This document shows positions 10,470-18,664 of a DNA stretch of 64,000 bases, piece after piece (the stretch's first letter is position 1; every line of letters starts with the position of its first letter). Made by a program: the position numbers and the translations under genes. Origin of the DNA: Bacteroidales bacterium. Lineage in GTDB: Bacteria; Bacteroidota; Bacteroidia; Bacteroidales; Paludibacteraceae. The DNA lies in NCBI GenBank assembly GCA_015061145.1, contig SUXD01000011.1:1-64000 (forward strand), read 5' to 3'. The notes below the pieces were generated by a model. That model did not search any database. It was not told the origin of the DNA and saw nothing but the letters and a program-made list of their open reading frames with translations.

Positions 10470-11285
10470 ATGCTGAATTATATTATATGGAATGTAAATC
10501 CTGAGGCATTTGCCATCGGGAATTTTGCTGTACGCTGGTACGGATTGCTTTGGGCTCTCGGTTTTCTGGTGGGTTATAAAATCGTAGAAAAGGAATTCAA
10601 GCACGAGAATCTGAATCTGGAATGGCTCGATTCGCTGTTCATGTACATTTTTCTAGGTTCAGTAATTGGCGCCAGAATCGGGCACTGCCTGTTCTACGAA
10701 TGGAGCTACTACTCTGCCCATCCGCTCGAAATACTGTATGTATGGAAAGGCGGACTGGCGAGCCACGGAGGCGCAATAGGATTGCTCATTGCACTGTACA
10801 TCTACAACAAACGAATTTCGAAAAAAGGATACGTATGGCTTTTCGACCACATTGTGATAGCCGTGGCATTCGCCGGATTCTGCATAAGGCTGGGCAACCT
10901 GATGAATTCCGAGATATACGGCACTCCTACCGACCTGCCTTGGGGATTCAAGTTTGTACGCGACTACGCTCCGCTACCGGTGGAAATGATACCAGCATGC
11001 CATCCTACGCAAATATACGAAATGACATATTGCCTCGTCACTTTTGCGGTATGCACTTGGCTCTATCAACGAAAAAAGGCTTATACCAAAAACGGACTGA
11101 TATTCGGCACATTCCTTATCGGCATCTTTCTGTCGCGCTTCTTGCTGGAGTTCATCAAAAACAACCAGGAAGAGTTTGAAAACGACATGATGCTGAATAT
11201 GGGACAATGGCTGAGCGTCCCTTTCATCATTTGGGGATTCTATCTTATTATCCGTGCGATGAAAAAAAACACGGAAAAAATTTGA
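10470..11285 (+). CDS. lgt: Prolipoprotein diacylglyceryl transferase
   Basis: 271 residues from the ATG chosen here, beginning MLNYIIWNVNPEAFAIG; the frame is open 12 codons upstream without a better start. Lgt transfers diacylglycerol from phosphatidylglycerol to the lipobox Cys of prolipoproteins in the inner membrane. About seven hydrophobic segments are present. The family signature appears as RLGNLMNSEIYG, together with ARIGHCLFYEW and the HGGAIG loop containing the essential His. It fits a genome with several lipoproteins nearby and lies 88 bp after secA. Confidence 0.96.
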   Translation: MLNYIIWNVNPEAFAIGNFAVRWYGLLWALGFLVGYKIVEKEFKHENLNLEWLDSLFMYIFLGSVIGARIGHCLFYEWSYYSAHPLEILYVWKGGLASHGGAIGLLIALYIYNKRISKKGYVWLFDHIVIAVAFAGFCIRLGNLMNSEIYGTPTDLPWGFKFVRDYAPLPVEMIPACHPTQIYEMTYCLVTFAVCTWLYQRKKAYTKNGLIFGTFLIGIFLSRFLLEFIKNNQEEFENDMMLNMGQWLSVPFIIWGFYLIIRAMKKNTEKI

Positions 11286-11303
11286 TAATTCAAAATTGAT
11301 TCG

Positions 11304-11376
11304 TAACTTTGGATAGTTGCATTGGTTATCTAACTGGAAAACTCAACACTTTTAGTTTTTAAGAGTTTTTTTCATT
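11304..11376 (+). ncRNA. Possible short transcript (promoter plus terminator)
   Basis: TAACTTTG at 11304-11311 matches the -7 box, and an AAAACTC ... GAGTTTT stem followed by a T-run ends near 11376. Together they could give an RNA of about 60 nt. The -33 element is poor, the terminator loop is long, and no family is recognised. The rest of the 231-bp gap to the Nudix gene shows no reading frame of note. Confidence 0.25.
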
Positions 11377-11516
11377 TGTTTATCAATGGCGGGCTGCAAC
11401 CTTTGGTTTATTCTTCGGAATACGGCAGATTACAAAGATAGGCAAACACTCAAATCCTTTTCATAGGAGTTTTTTCATAGTCACCATAACCTTTGCAACT
11501 TTTTTTTGTGTGCATA

Positions 11517-12203
11517 CTATTCGCGGCACAAATCCTTCAGCTGTTCGAGCACTTCTTTGTTAGCGGCAAGCAAATCGTAGATTTCATCTTCGGAAAGCAC
11601 TCCCCTTTTCAGATTTTCGGGCAAACGTCCTTCACGGTCGGCTTTGCAGTCGGCATGCCACTGGCTGCTGCCATAGTAGGCATCCAGAACCGTAATTTGC
11701 GACTGCATATCCTGATAGGCATCCAACGCCAACTGCATCTGTTCCACCGCAGCCTGCGCCCGATGCAACATACACTCCATCTGGCTGATGCGTGCAATCT
11801 GTGTCTGACTTTCATTACAAATTTCATGCAATTGGGCGAGCAGCAGCCGGTCGGCAGGCAACCAATCCAAGCTATGCAACTCGTCGCACGACAGCCATTT
11901 GGCAGCTTCATGCTCTTTCAGCGTCAGCTGTCCGCTCTCCACCGTACATAAGTAGCAATGCATCGTCAGGTGAAACGAAGGGTAATCCCATTCCACCGTC
12001 TGCAAGAATCTTTCGATACACACGGTCACTTCCAGTTCTTCGCTTATTTCGCGTTTCAATGCCTGTTCGGGCGTTTCGCCCGGTTCCACTTTCCCGCCAG
12101 GAAACTCCCATCCGCCTTTCATATCGCCATAGCCCCGCTGCGTAGCGAAAATGCGGTTCTGTACATCATGAATAACGGCCGCCGAAACTTCTATATTTTT
12201 CAT
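11517..12203 (-). CDS. Nudix hydrolase (MutT type) with DUF4298-like C-terminus
   Basis: 228 residues in two parts. Residues 1-125 are a Nudix domain with the box GGKVEPGETPEQALKREISEEL (G-x5-E-x7-REUxEE-x-G-type core, final position L). The context WEFPGG is typical of MutT, which hydrolyses oxidised nucleoside triphosphates such as 8-oxo-dGTP. Residues about 130-228 are mostly helical and contain YYGSSQWHADCKADREG and LKRGVLSEDEIYDLL, a pattern I associate with the DUF4298 family, usually a separate small protein. The fusion is unusual. It is downstream of the lipoprotein gene by 12 bp on the same strand. Confidence 0.82.
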   Translation of the reverse strand: MKNIEVSAAVIHDVQNRIFATQRGYGDMKGGWEFPGGKVEPGETPEQALKREISEELEVTVCIERFLQTVEWDYPSFHLTMHCYLCTVESGQLTLKEHEAAKWLSCDELHSLDWLPADRLLLAQLHEICNESQTQIARISQMECMLHRAQAAVEQMQLALDAYQDMQSQITVLDAYYGSSQWHADCKADREGRLPENLKRGVLSEDEIYDLLAANKEVLEQLKDLCRE

Positions 12204-12215
12204 TGAATCTAATTA

Positions 12216-13148
12216 TTACAGTTCGACAGCAGGCCAACCATAGTCCTGATAGCAGCGTGCTGACATTCCGTTGCGACGCACAAAATCCCTCAACTGCTCA
12301 CGGCGGACAAGTTCTCTGACCGCAGCATCGGAATGTATGCATTGGTACGCATCGTAATGACTGCCGAAAATGCGTTTGGCACTGGCTTCATTGCCTGCGC
12401 CGTCCACCGTTTGTTCAAAAGCCGTAACAACAGGCTTTCCTTCCTTCTTTTTGATAGTCATGCAACCCGAATGATTGCCTCCCGAAACGGTCTTGAGCGT
12501 ATCGCCCGAAAGCTGGTACCAAAACACCCAAAAATCGCCCCACACCTGCGCCGAATCAACTTGTTCGGCCACATCTGCGTACGCAATCATCATTTGAGGA
12601 ACGCAGAACTCGCCTTGTAAATAATGCGTCCCCACCTCTTTCACCAAATAATCACTTATGGCATCGTGCAACGCCTGCTCCATACGGAAACTCTCGAGAT
12701 AAGAAAGGCATTCCTGCTTGCTTCCGTCAAAATCAGACATCAGCCATCGGCCGTCCACTTGTTCCATATACATTTTGTGCTCCGTTGTACCGGAATTTTC
12801 ATCGAAAGAACCGTCCTCCCATTTTTGTCGCACAGCTACGGTAGCCACAGCGTGCGTACGGTCGACAAGTTCTATGGCTGTCACTTCAAAATCGGGTGTT
12901 GTCCCGCCGTTTCCGCTAACCATGAGATAAAGCCATTCATGATCCATCACATCATATTCTGGCAAAAGGTTGAACATAGTGTCGAGCACGGCATAAAAAT
13001 CGGCCGTCATAAAATCGCGCGCTTGCTCCGACAACTGATGATCGGGAATGTACTGGCACAACTCGGCAGCACGTTGGCGCAACTTTTCCTGCGTATCGCA
13101 ATCCACCAAAATCATGGCGGACACAATCAAAATAATTAGTTTTTTCAT
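12216..13148 (-). CDS. Hypothetical exported (lipo)protein
   Basis: 310 residues, beginning with a Lys-Lys/hydrophobic signal (KKLIILIVSAMILVDCD). The Cys at about 17 could be a lipidation site, but the -1 residue is Asp, which is not typical of a lipobox. The body contains NTF2/DUF-like alternating strands (WLYLMVSGNGG, VATVAVRQKWEDGSF, MEQVDGRWLMSDFD) that resemble a DUF3828 or SnoaL-like fold; this is by eye only. Function unknown. Likely in an operon with the Nudix gene. Confidence 0.6.
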   Translation of the reverse strand: MKKLIILIVSAMILVDCDTQEKLRQRAAELCQYIPDHQLSEQARDFMTADFYAVLDTMFNLLPEYDVMDHEWLYLMVSGNGGTTPDFEVTAIELVDRTHAVATVAVRQKWEDGSFDENSGTTEHKMYMEQVDGRWLMSDFDGSKQECLSYLESFRMEQALHDAISDYLVKEVGTHYLQGEFCVPQMMIAYADVAEQVDSAQVWGDFWVFWYQLSGDTLKTVSGGNHSGCMTIKKKEGKPVVTAFEQTVDGAGNEASAKRIFGSHYDAYQCIHSDAAVRELVRREQLRDFVRRNGMSARCYQDYGWPAVEL

Positions 13149-13216
13149 ATTCGTATCTGATAATATTTTGTCAACCTAACTATCGATTTCAAAAATCTGG
13201 TACATAACAATTACAA

Positions 13217-13636
13217 TCATACCCCACTGTCGCGGCAATCTTTGCAGAGGCCTTTCACCATATAGTTCACTTCGTTTTGGCTGAAGCCGGCTGGAAGCGC
13301 CACTTGCGGAATATGCACATCATCAAGGCAGAAGGTGCGCTGGCAACGCTCGCAGTAGAAGTGCACATGCATATCTTCTATAGTACAGTCGTGCTCACCG
13401 GCGCAAAGCTCGTACTTAAGCGAGCCGCTCCCGTCTTCGATGGCATGCACGATGTGATGCTGATGAAACAAGGTAAGTATTCGGAAAACCGTCGATTTGT
13501 CGGCAGTATCGAGTTCTTCACAGAGGTCGGCCAGCGAAACAGGCGCATCAAACCCTTGCAGCGCACGCAGCACCAGCAGGCGCATGGCTGTAGGTTTCAA
13601 CCCTTTGATCGACAGTCGTTGTTCCGCATCCATCAT
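13217..13636 (-). CDS. Fur-family metal-dependent repressor
   Basis: 139 residues, the usual Fur length. An N-terminal winged helix (about 8-85, LKPTAMRLLVLRALQ ... ADLCEEL) is followed by a dimerisation and metal domain with HVHFYCERCQRTFCLDDV and a second C-x-x-C (GLCKDC), the structural zinc site. The family senses Fe, Zn, Mn or peroxide. The sequence does not settle which; the wide Cys pairs fit Fur or Zur. It is divergent from the symporter gene with about 100 bp between the starts. Confidence 0.9.
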   Translation of the reverse strand: MMDAEQRLSIKGLKPTAMRLLVLRALQGFDAPVSLADLCEELDTADKSTVFRILTLFHQHHIVHAIEDGSGSLKYELCAGEHDCTIEDMHVHFYCERCQRTFCLDDVHIPQVALPAGFSQNEVNYMVKGLCKDCRDSGV

Positions 13637-13650
13637 TCGGAATTTTTCTG

Positions 13651-13712
13651 TTACTTTTGTTTTGTAAAATTAGTAAAAATCGGACAAATAACCTCCAAAA
13701 TCATTATTTTTG
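13651..13712 (+). promoter_or_regulatory. Two -7 boxes for the symporter gene
   Basis: TACTTTTG (13651-13658) and TATTTTTG (13705-13712) both match TAnnTTTG. The second lies 25 bp before the ATG at 13738 and is the likelier main promoter. The first lies close to the start of the divergent Fur-family gene. Confidence 0.5.
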
Positions 13713-13737
13713 CACCGCAAAAAGAGAAACACGCGCC

Positions 13738-15192
13738 ATGTACACACTGATAGCACTTTCGGTTTACATACTTCTGCTGTTTGCAGTTTCGCGCCTGGCG
13801 CAACGTGGCAGCAACGAGAAAGCGTTTTTCGACGGCGGGCGTCGTTCGCCGTGGTATGTGGTGGCATTCGGCATGATTGGCGCATCCATCTCTGGCGTTT
13901 CGTTCGTGTCGGTGCCTGGCATGGTGGGCGCCAGCGGATTTACCTATATGCAGATGGTACTGGGGTTTGCCGTAGGCTATGTTGTCATCGCCTACCTGCT
14001 GCTGCCCGTCTATTATCGGCAGAACAAAGTGTCAATCTACGCTTTTCTCGAAAAGAGGTTTGGCGTACGCACCCACAAGACCGCCTCGTGTCTCTTTATC
14101 CTATCCAAGAGTGTAGTGGCATCGGCAAGACTCTATGTGGCCGCCATTGTGCTCAAAATATTCGTTTTTGACAAACTCACAGAACACGAGACGCCGTTTG
14201 CCGTCATCGTATTCGCCATGATGGCACTTATTTTTCTCTACACTTTCAGGTCGGGCATCAAGGCACTGGTATGGACCGACTTCTTTCAGACCTTCACGCT
14301 GCTGTTCGCTCTGTGCAGTATCGTAGCGGTAGTGTGCAGCCATCTGGGAATCGACAATATACGCATGCTCGCCGAGCACGTGCAGCACGACCCGCATACG
14401 CAATTTTTTGTATGGAACGATTGGAAAGACAGCCGTCATTTCCTAAAATACTTTGTCAGCGGCATCTTTATCACCGTGGTAATGACGGGGCTCGACCAAG
14501 ATATGATGCAGAAAAACCTGACTTGCAAGACCTTACGGCAGTCGCAACGCAACATGCTGACCTACGGCATGATGTTCATTCCCGTAAATCTCATTCTGCT
14601 CACACTCGGCGTTCTGCTGCTGCAATTTGCGCAAGCGAACCAAGTTGTACTGCCTGGCAATTCAGATGAGATACTCCCTGCACTTGTTTCCGAAGGCTAT
14701 TTCGGCAGCATGGCAGGCGTACTTTTCTCGCTCGGACTGACCGCCTCAGCCCTTTCGAGCGCCGACAGCGCCATTACCGCCCTCTCCACATCGGCATATA
14801 TAGACCTGCTGGGACGGAAACCAAATGACCACAGCCGCGCCATACGCATCATGCTGCAATCAGGGTTCTGCATGCTTTTTGCGGGCATCATTCTGCTTTT
14901 CGCCAACATTGAGAACAAGAGCGCGCTCGACACCATATACACCATCGTGTCATACACCTACGGACCGCTACTAGGATTGTTCGCGTACGGATTATTCACC
15001 AAAAATGCCGCACAAGACAAATATATTCCTTACATTTGCATGCTGACAATAGCACTCGTCTTTGCCATCGACCACGCAGCCCTGCAACTGCTGAACTACA
15101 AGTTCGGATACGAACTGCTGATGGTTAGCGGACTAATTACTTTTGTCGCAACAAGTGTCACCAGCAAAATTAAAACGCAACATGGAAATTAA
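13738..15192 (+). CDS. Sodium:solute symporter family protein
   Basis: 484 residues from the ATG at 13738; the upstream in-frame extension runs through the promoter box and is rejected. About 13 hydrophobic segments. The pattern [24 protein letters not shown] near the N-terminus and [19 protein letters not shown] in the middle are typical of the SSS family, the latter holding the conserved sodium-binding Ser/Thr region. It imports a small solute with Na+ across the inner membrane. The solute (sugar, amino acid, sialic acid or other) cannot be inferred. Its 3' end overlaps engB by 11 bp. Confidence 0.88.
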   Translation: MYTLIALSVYILLLFAVSRLAQRGSNEKAFFDGGRRSPWYVVAFGMIGASISGVSFVSVPGMVGASGFTYMQMVLGFAVGYVVIAYLLLPVYYRQNKVSIYAFLEKRFGVRTHKTASCLFILSKSVVASARLYVAAIVLKIFVFDKLTEHETPFAVIVFAMMALIFLYTFRSGIKALVWTDFFQTFTLLFALCSIVAVVCSHLGIDNIRMLAEHVQHDPHTQFFVWNDWKDSRHFLKYFVSGIFITVVMTGLDQDMMQKNLTCKTLRQSQRNMLTYGMMFIPVNLILLTLGVLLLQFAQANQVVLPGNSDEILPALVSEGYFGSMAGVLFSLGLTASALSSADSAITALSTSAYIDLLGRKPNDHSRAIRIMLQSGFCMLFAGIILLFANIENKSALDTIYTIVSYTYGPLLGLFAYGLFTKNAAQDKYIPYICMLTIALVFAIDHAALQLLNYKFGYELLMVSGLITFVATSVTSKIKTQHGN

Positions 15193-15790
15193 AACTGCCG
15201 AATTCGTCATCAGCAACACCGATGTGAAGAAATGCCCTTCGGGCAACATCCCCGAATACGCCTTCATCGGACGTTCAAATGTAGGCAAATCGTCACTGAT
15301 AAACATGCTGACCAATCGTAACAAACTGGCGATGACCTCATCAAAACCCGGAAAAACACTGCTTATTAACCACTTTATGATAAATAACGAGTGGTATTTG
15401 GTCGATTTGCCTGGCTACGGATTCGCGCAGATAGGCAAAAGCGGACAACAGAAACTGAAGCAAATCATTGAGAGCTATCTGCTGCAACGCGAGAGCCTCA
15501 CCAATGTGTTTCTGCTTATAGACTGCCGCCACGAACCACAAAAGATAGACATTGCATTCATGGAATGGCTAGGCGAAAACGGTGTTCCGTTTTCCATCGT
15601 ATTCACCAAAGCAGACAAACTGTCGAACAGAAAACTGCAGGAGAATGTGGCCGCCTACAAAGAACACCTCGCCGAAAGTTGGGAGGAACTGCCGCCCATC
15701 TTCATCTCGTCGGCCGAGAAAAAGACCGGGCGCGAAGAAATTCTCAACTACATCGAGGAAATAAACAACGAATTGAAAGTGAAAAGTTGA
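15182..15790 (+). CDS. engB: Ribosome biogenesis GTPase EngB (YihA/YsxC)
   Basis: 202 residues from ATG at 15182 ([12 protein letters not shown]); the frame is open 13 codons further up but inside the symporter gene. EngB helps assemble the large ribosomal subunit. G-motifs: G1 [10 protein letters not shown]3 DLPGYGFA, G4 TKADKL, G5 near SSAEKKTGR. The gene overlaps the symporter stop by 11 bp, so translation may be coupled, though the functions look unrelated. Confidence 0.95.
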   Translation: MEIKTAEFVISNTDVKKCPSGNIPEYAFIGRSNVGKSSLINMLTNRNKLAMTSSKPGKTLLINHFMINNEWYLVDLPGYGFAQIGKSGQQKLKQIIESYLLQRESLTNVFLLIDCRHEPQKIDIAFMEWLGENGVPFSIVFTKADKLSNRKLQENVAAYKEHLAESWEELPPIFISSAEKKTGREEILNYIEEINNELKVKS

Positions 15791-15817
15791 AAGATTAAAG
15801 TAGATATATTACGGAAT

Positions 15818-16852
15818 ATGAGTTTTTTCAGCACTAACAAGAAAATTATCATCGCTGCCGCAGCAATCATGGCGGCAGCTGCCGGCGGTTATTTCCTGTT
15901 CAAGAAAGACAGCCGTTTTGACGTGGATACCTCCAAGATAAACCTACAGGTGAAAATAGAGCGCTTCGACCAAGACATCTATCATACCGACACCACCCGC
16001 ATTAACGAAGAAATAGCGCGTTTCCGCCAAAAATACGGCGAGTTTTTCGATGTCTATTCTCAAGGCGTAATGGAGTTCGGCAACCCAGAAGACGAGGAGT
16101 TTGCGCTGACATTCAAAGCCTTCTTGCGCGACTCTGTTTTTCACGATGTTTACACAGAAAGTCTGCAAGTGTTCGACGATGTGAGCGGCATCGAAAAGAA
16201 ACTGACCGACGCATTCCGCCGCGTGAAGCACCACTTCCCAAACAAACGAATTCCGCGCGTGCTGATGCATGTGTCGGGGTTCAACCAATCAGTAGTGGCA
16301 ACCGATAGCGCGATATCCATTAGCATAGACAATTACTTGGGCAAAGACTATGCCCTGTACTCAAACCTCGTGTTCCGCTACCAGCTGACAGGAATGGTGC
16401 CAGAAAAAGTGCCGTCGGACTACATGACGGGCTGGCTGCTGAGCGAGTTCCCTATGCAAAAACCGACCGAACGCCTGCTCGACAATATTCTGTATCGCGG
16501 TAAAATAATGTTCACGTTGGAAAAATTAATGCCTAACGAAGACGAATGCCTGCTGATGACCTACACTCCTGAACAAATGAAATGGTGCTACGACAACGAG
16601 CGACAGATGTGGACATACATGATGGAAGAGAAACACCTCTTCAAAAGCGAACGAATGATTTCGGCCAAATACATCAACGAAGCGCCAAGCACCGCCTTTT
16701 TCCCAGACGAGTCGCCTGGCAGAACAGGCATCTGGATTGGCTGGCAAATTATACGCAGCTATATGAAAAACAATCCGTCAGTATCACTTGCACAACTGAT
16801 GGATAACGAAAATTATCAGGAAATTCTGGAAAAATCCGGTTACCGTCCATAA
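15818..16852 (+). CDS. gldB: GldB-family protein (gliding/T9SS-linked)
   Basis: 344 residues resembling GldB throughout: IERFDQDIYHTDT early, then EFGNPEDEEFA, RVLMHVSGFNQSVV, IDNYLGKDYALY, and the C-terminal PGRTGIWIGWQIIRSYM. GldB is a periplasm-facing protein needed for gliding in Flavobacterium and widespread in Bacteroidota without gliding. An N-terminal hydrophobic segment (about 9-28) is present, but no lipobox Cys, so this copy looks membrane-anchored rather than lipidated. It follows engB by 27 bp and is closed by a strong terminator. Confidence 0.85.
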   Translation: MSFFSTNKKIIIAAAAIMAAAAGGYFLFKKDSRFDVDTSKINLQVKIERFDQDIYHTDTTRINEEIARFRQKYGEFFDVYSQGVMEFGNPEDEEFALTFKAFLRDSVFHDVYTESLQVFDDVSGIEKKLTDAFRRVKHHFPNKRIPRVLMHVSGFNQSVVATDSAISISIDNYLGKDYALYSNLVFRYQLTGMVPEKVPSDYMTGWLLSEFPMQKPTERLLDNILYRGKIMFTLEKLMPNEDECLLMTYTPEQMKWCYDNERQMWTYMMEEKHLFKSERMISAKYINEAPSTAFFPDESPGRTGIWIGWQIIRSYMKNNPSVSLAQLMDNENYQEILEKSGYRP

Positions 16853-16873
16853 GAAATTGACCTTAAGACATAA

Positions 16874-16912
16874 AAATCACGGATGTTTTTTACCAAAAAG
16901 CATCCGTGATTT
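16874..16912 (+). terminator. Terminator after gldB
   Basis: A perfect 12-bp stem (AAATCACGGATG paired with CATCCGTGATTT, 15-nt loop) is followed by G and a T-run, 21 bp after the stop codon. Confidence 0.88.
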
Positions 16913-16924
16913 GTTTTTTATTTA

Positions 16925-16932
16925 TACTTTTG
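16925..16932 (+). promoter_or_regulatory. -7 promoter box for the arginine decarboxylase gene
   Basis: TACTTTTG matches TAnnTTTG, about 97 bp before the start codon. Confidence 0.6.
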
Positions 16933-16933
16933 C

Positions 16934-16987
16934 AAATCCAAGTAAGTTACATTTGCTTTTCAAAGCCAATCCAACTCACTTGGATTT
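16934..16987 (+). promoter_or_regulatory. Leader hairpin upstream of arginine decarboxylase
   Basis: Two perfectly complementary 10-bp arms (AAATCCAAGT and ACTTGGATTT), separated by 34 nt, enclose most of the 5' leader and are followed by TTGATTTTTT. The 5' arm begins at about the expected transcription start. The shape fits an attenuator or an mRNA-stabilising stem. No short reading frame precedes it. Confidence 0.4.
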
Positions 16988-17028
16988 TTGATTTTTTAAA
17001 ATTTTAACCCGTTTAAAATTAAAGAAAA

Positions 17029-18420
17029 ATGAAAAACAAGTACATCGACCTGATCGAACAGACATTTGAATTCCCCAACGAGGAGTTCTCGGTGAAAGAC
17101 AACGAACTCTACTGGAACGAGGTGCCGCTGATGGATATCATCAAGCAATACGGCACGCCGCTGCGCATCGCTTTCTTGCCCAGAATATCACAAAACATAC
17201 AAAAGGCGCGGAGACTTTTCAATGTTGCCATGGCAAAAACCGACTACAACGGCACCTACAACTACTGCTACTGCACCAAGAGTTCACACTTTTCGTTCGT
17301 AATGGAAGAAGTGCTGAAAAACGGAGTCAATCTCGAAACATCTTCGGCTTTCGACATCAATCTGCTGGAATGTCTGCACGAAAGCGGGCACCTCAAAACC
17401 GATACATATATAATATGTAACGGGTTCAAGCGTCCGCAATACATCGAAAACATACAGAACTTCATACGACGCGGATTCAAGAATATGATTCCTATTCTCG
17501 ACAACAAGTTTGAACTCGATTTGCTGCAAAAAGATTTCGACGAAGACCTGTCGGTAGGCATAAGAATAGCCTCGGAAGAAGAACCTAAGTTCGACTTTTA
17601 CACCTCACGACTTGGCATACGCTACAAAGACATCATCCCTTACTACCGCGAAAAGATAAAGAACAACAAGCACGTGAAGCTAAAAATGCTGCATTTCTTC
17701 ATCAATACTGGCATCAAAGACACCGCCTACTATTGGAACGAACTGAACAAAGCAGTGAACATGTATTGCGAATTGCGCAAGGAATCGCCCGATCTCGACA
17801 GTCTGAACATTGGCGGCGGTCTGCCCATACAAGCACACCTCGACTTTGCTTACGATTATGAATACATGGCCGAAGAAATTGTATCGCAGATAAAAATCAT
17901 CTGCCAGCAGAACGGCGTACCCGAACCGCATCTGTTCACCGAATTCGGTTCGTACACAGTGGGCGAAAGCGGCGCAATGCTCTATTCCATCGTGAACCAG
18001 AAACAACAGAACGACCGCGAGCGCTGGAACATGATTGACAGTTCATTCATCACCACGCTGCCCGATACTTGGGCCATCAACCAACGCTTTCCGTTCATGG
18101 CTATCAACAACTGGGATTCGGAATACGAGCGCGTACACTTGGGCGGACTGACATGCGACAGCGAGGACTTTTATAACGCCGAAGTACACTCCAACGCCAT
18201 ATTCCTTCCTAAAATGCAGGATGGTCGCGAACAATACATCGGATTCTTCCATATGGGTGCATACCAAGAAGCATTGAGCGGATTCGGAGGCATTCAGCAC
18301 TGCCTGCTGCCTGCACCTAAACTGGTGGTCATCGACATTGACGAGGACGGCGAATACTACACAAAACTGTTTGCCAAAGAACAAAGTTACAAGTCGATGC
18401 TGAAAATATTGGGATACTAA
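17029..18420 (+). CDS. speA: Arginine decarboxylase, Bacteroidota short form (fold III PLP)
   Basis: 463 residues of the alanine racemase-fold PLP decarboxylases. NYCYCTKSSHFSFV near residue 85 holds the Lys expected to bind PLP. NIGGGLP (about 262) is the glycine-rich phosphate loop, and GLTCDSEDF (about 380) is the C-D-S active-site motif. The sequence matches the short arginine decarboxylase of Bacteroidota (agmatine production for polyamines) rather than the long E. coli SpeA. Substrate preference between arginine and related basic amino acids is inferred from family resemblance. It is monocistronic, with a hairpin leader. Confidence 0.85.
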   Translation: MKNKYIDLIEQTFEFPNEEFSVKDNELYWNEVPLMDIIKQYGTPLRIAFLPRISQNIQKARRLFNVAMAKTDYNGTYNYCYCTKSSHFSFVMEEVLKNGVNLETSSAFDINLLECLHESGHLKTDTYIICNGFKRPQYIENIQNFIRRGFKNMIPILDNKFELDLLQKDFDEDLSVGIRIASEEEPKFDFYTSRLGIRYKDIIPYYREKIKNNKHVKLKMLHFFINTGIKDTAYYWNELNKAVNMYCELRKESPDLDSLNIGGGLPIQAHLDFAYDYEYMAEEIVSQIKIICQQNGVPEPHLFTEFGSYTVGESGAMLYSIVNQKQQNDRERWNMIDSSFITTLPDTWAINQRFPFMAINNWDSEYERVHLGGLTCDSEDFYNAEVHSNAIFLPKMQDGREQYIGFFHMGAYQEALSGFGGIQHCLLPAPKLVVIDIDEDGEYYTKLFAKEQSYKSMLKILGY

Positions 18421-18423
18421 AGA

Positions 18424-18528
18424 TGTATGATGTACGTTGTACAATGTATAAATGTATTGATGTATAATGTATGAGGCGGAAGTTACAAGTTACAAGTTAC
18501 AAGTTACAAGTTACGAGTTACGAGTTAC
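18424..18528. repeat. Simple tandem repeats in spacer
   Basis: Seven heptamers at 18480-18528 (five AAGTTAC, then two GAGTTAC) follow a stretch of ATGTAT-like words (18424-18476). They lie in the 244-bp gap before the porin gene. Slippage-prone repeats of this kind can vary in copy number between strains. Confidence 0.85.
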
Positions 18529-18628
18529 GAATTTTCAATTCATAATTCATAATTATCTTACGTCTGCGTCAAGCTAATTAGGAATTAAATAATTGATCAA
18601 TTAACCAATTATCTTCCTTCTTTTTGAT

Positions 18629-18636
18629 TATATTTG
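18629..18636 (+). promoter_or_regulatory. -7 promoter box for the porin gene
   Basis: TATATTTG matches TAnnTTTG, 28 bp before the GTG start at 18665. Confidence 0.6.
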
Positions 18637-18664
18637 CGGAATAAAACAACAACTAATTTTTCTT

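Noticed and set aside
13657..13737. 27-codon N-terminal extension of the symporter
   Set aside because: It includes the TATTTTTG box and has no membrane character. The family starts at the ATG at 13738.
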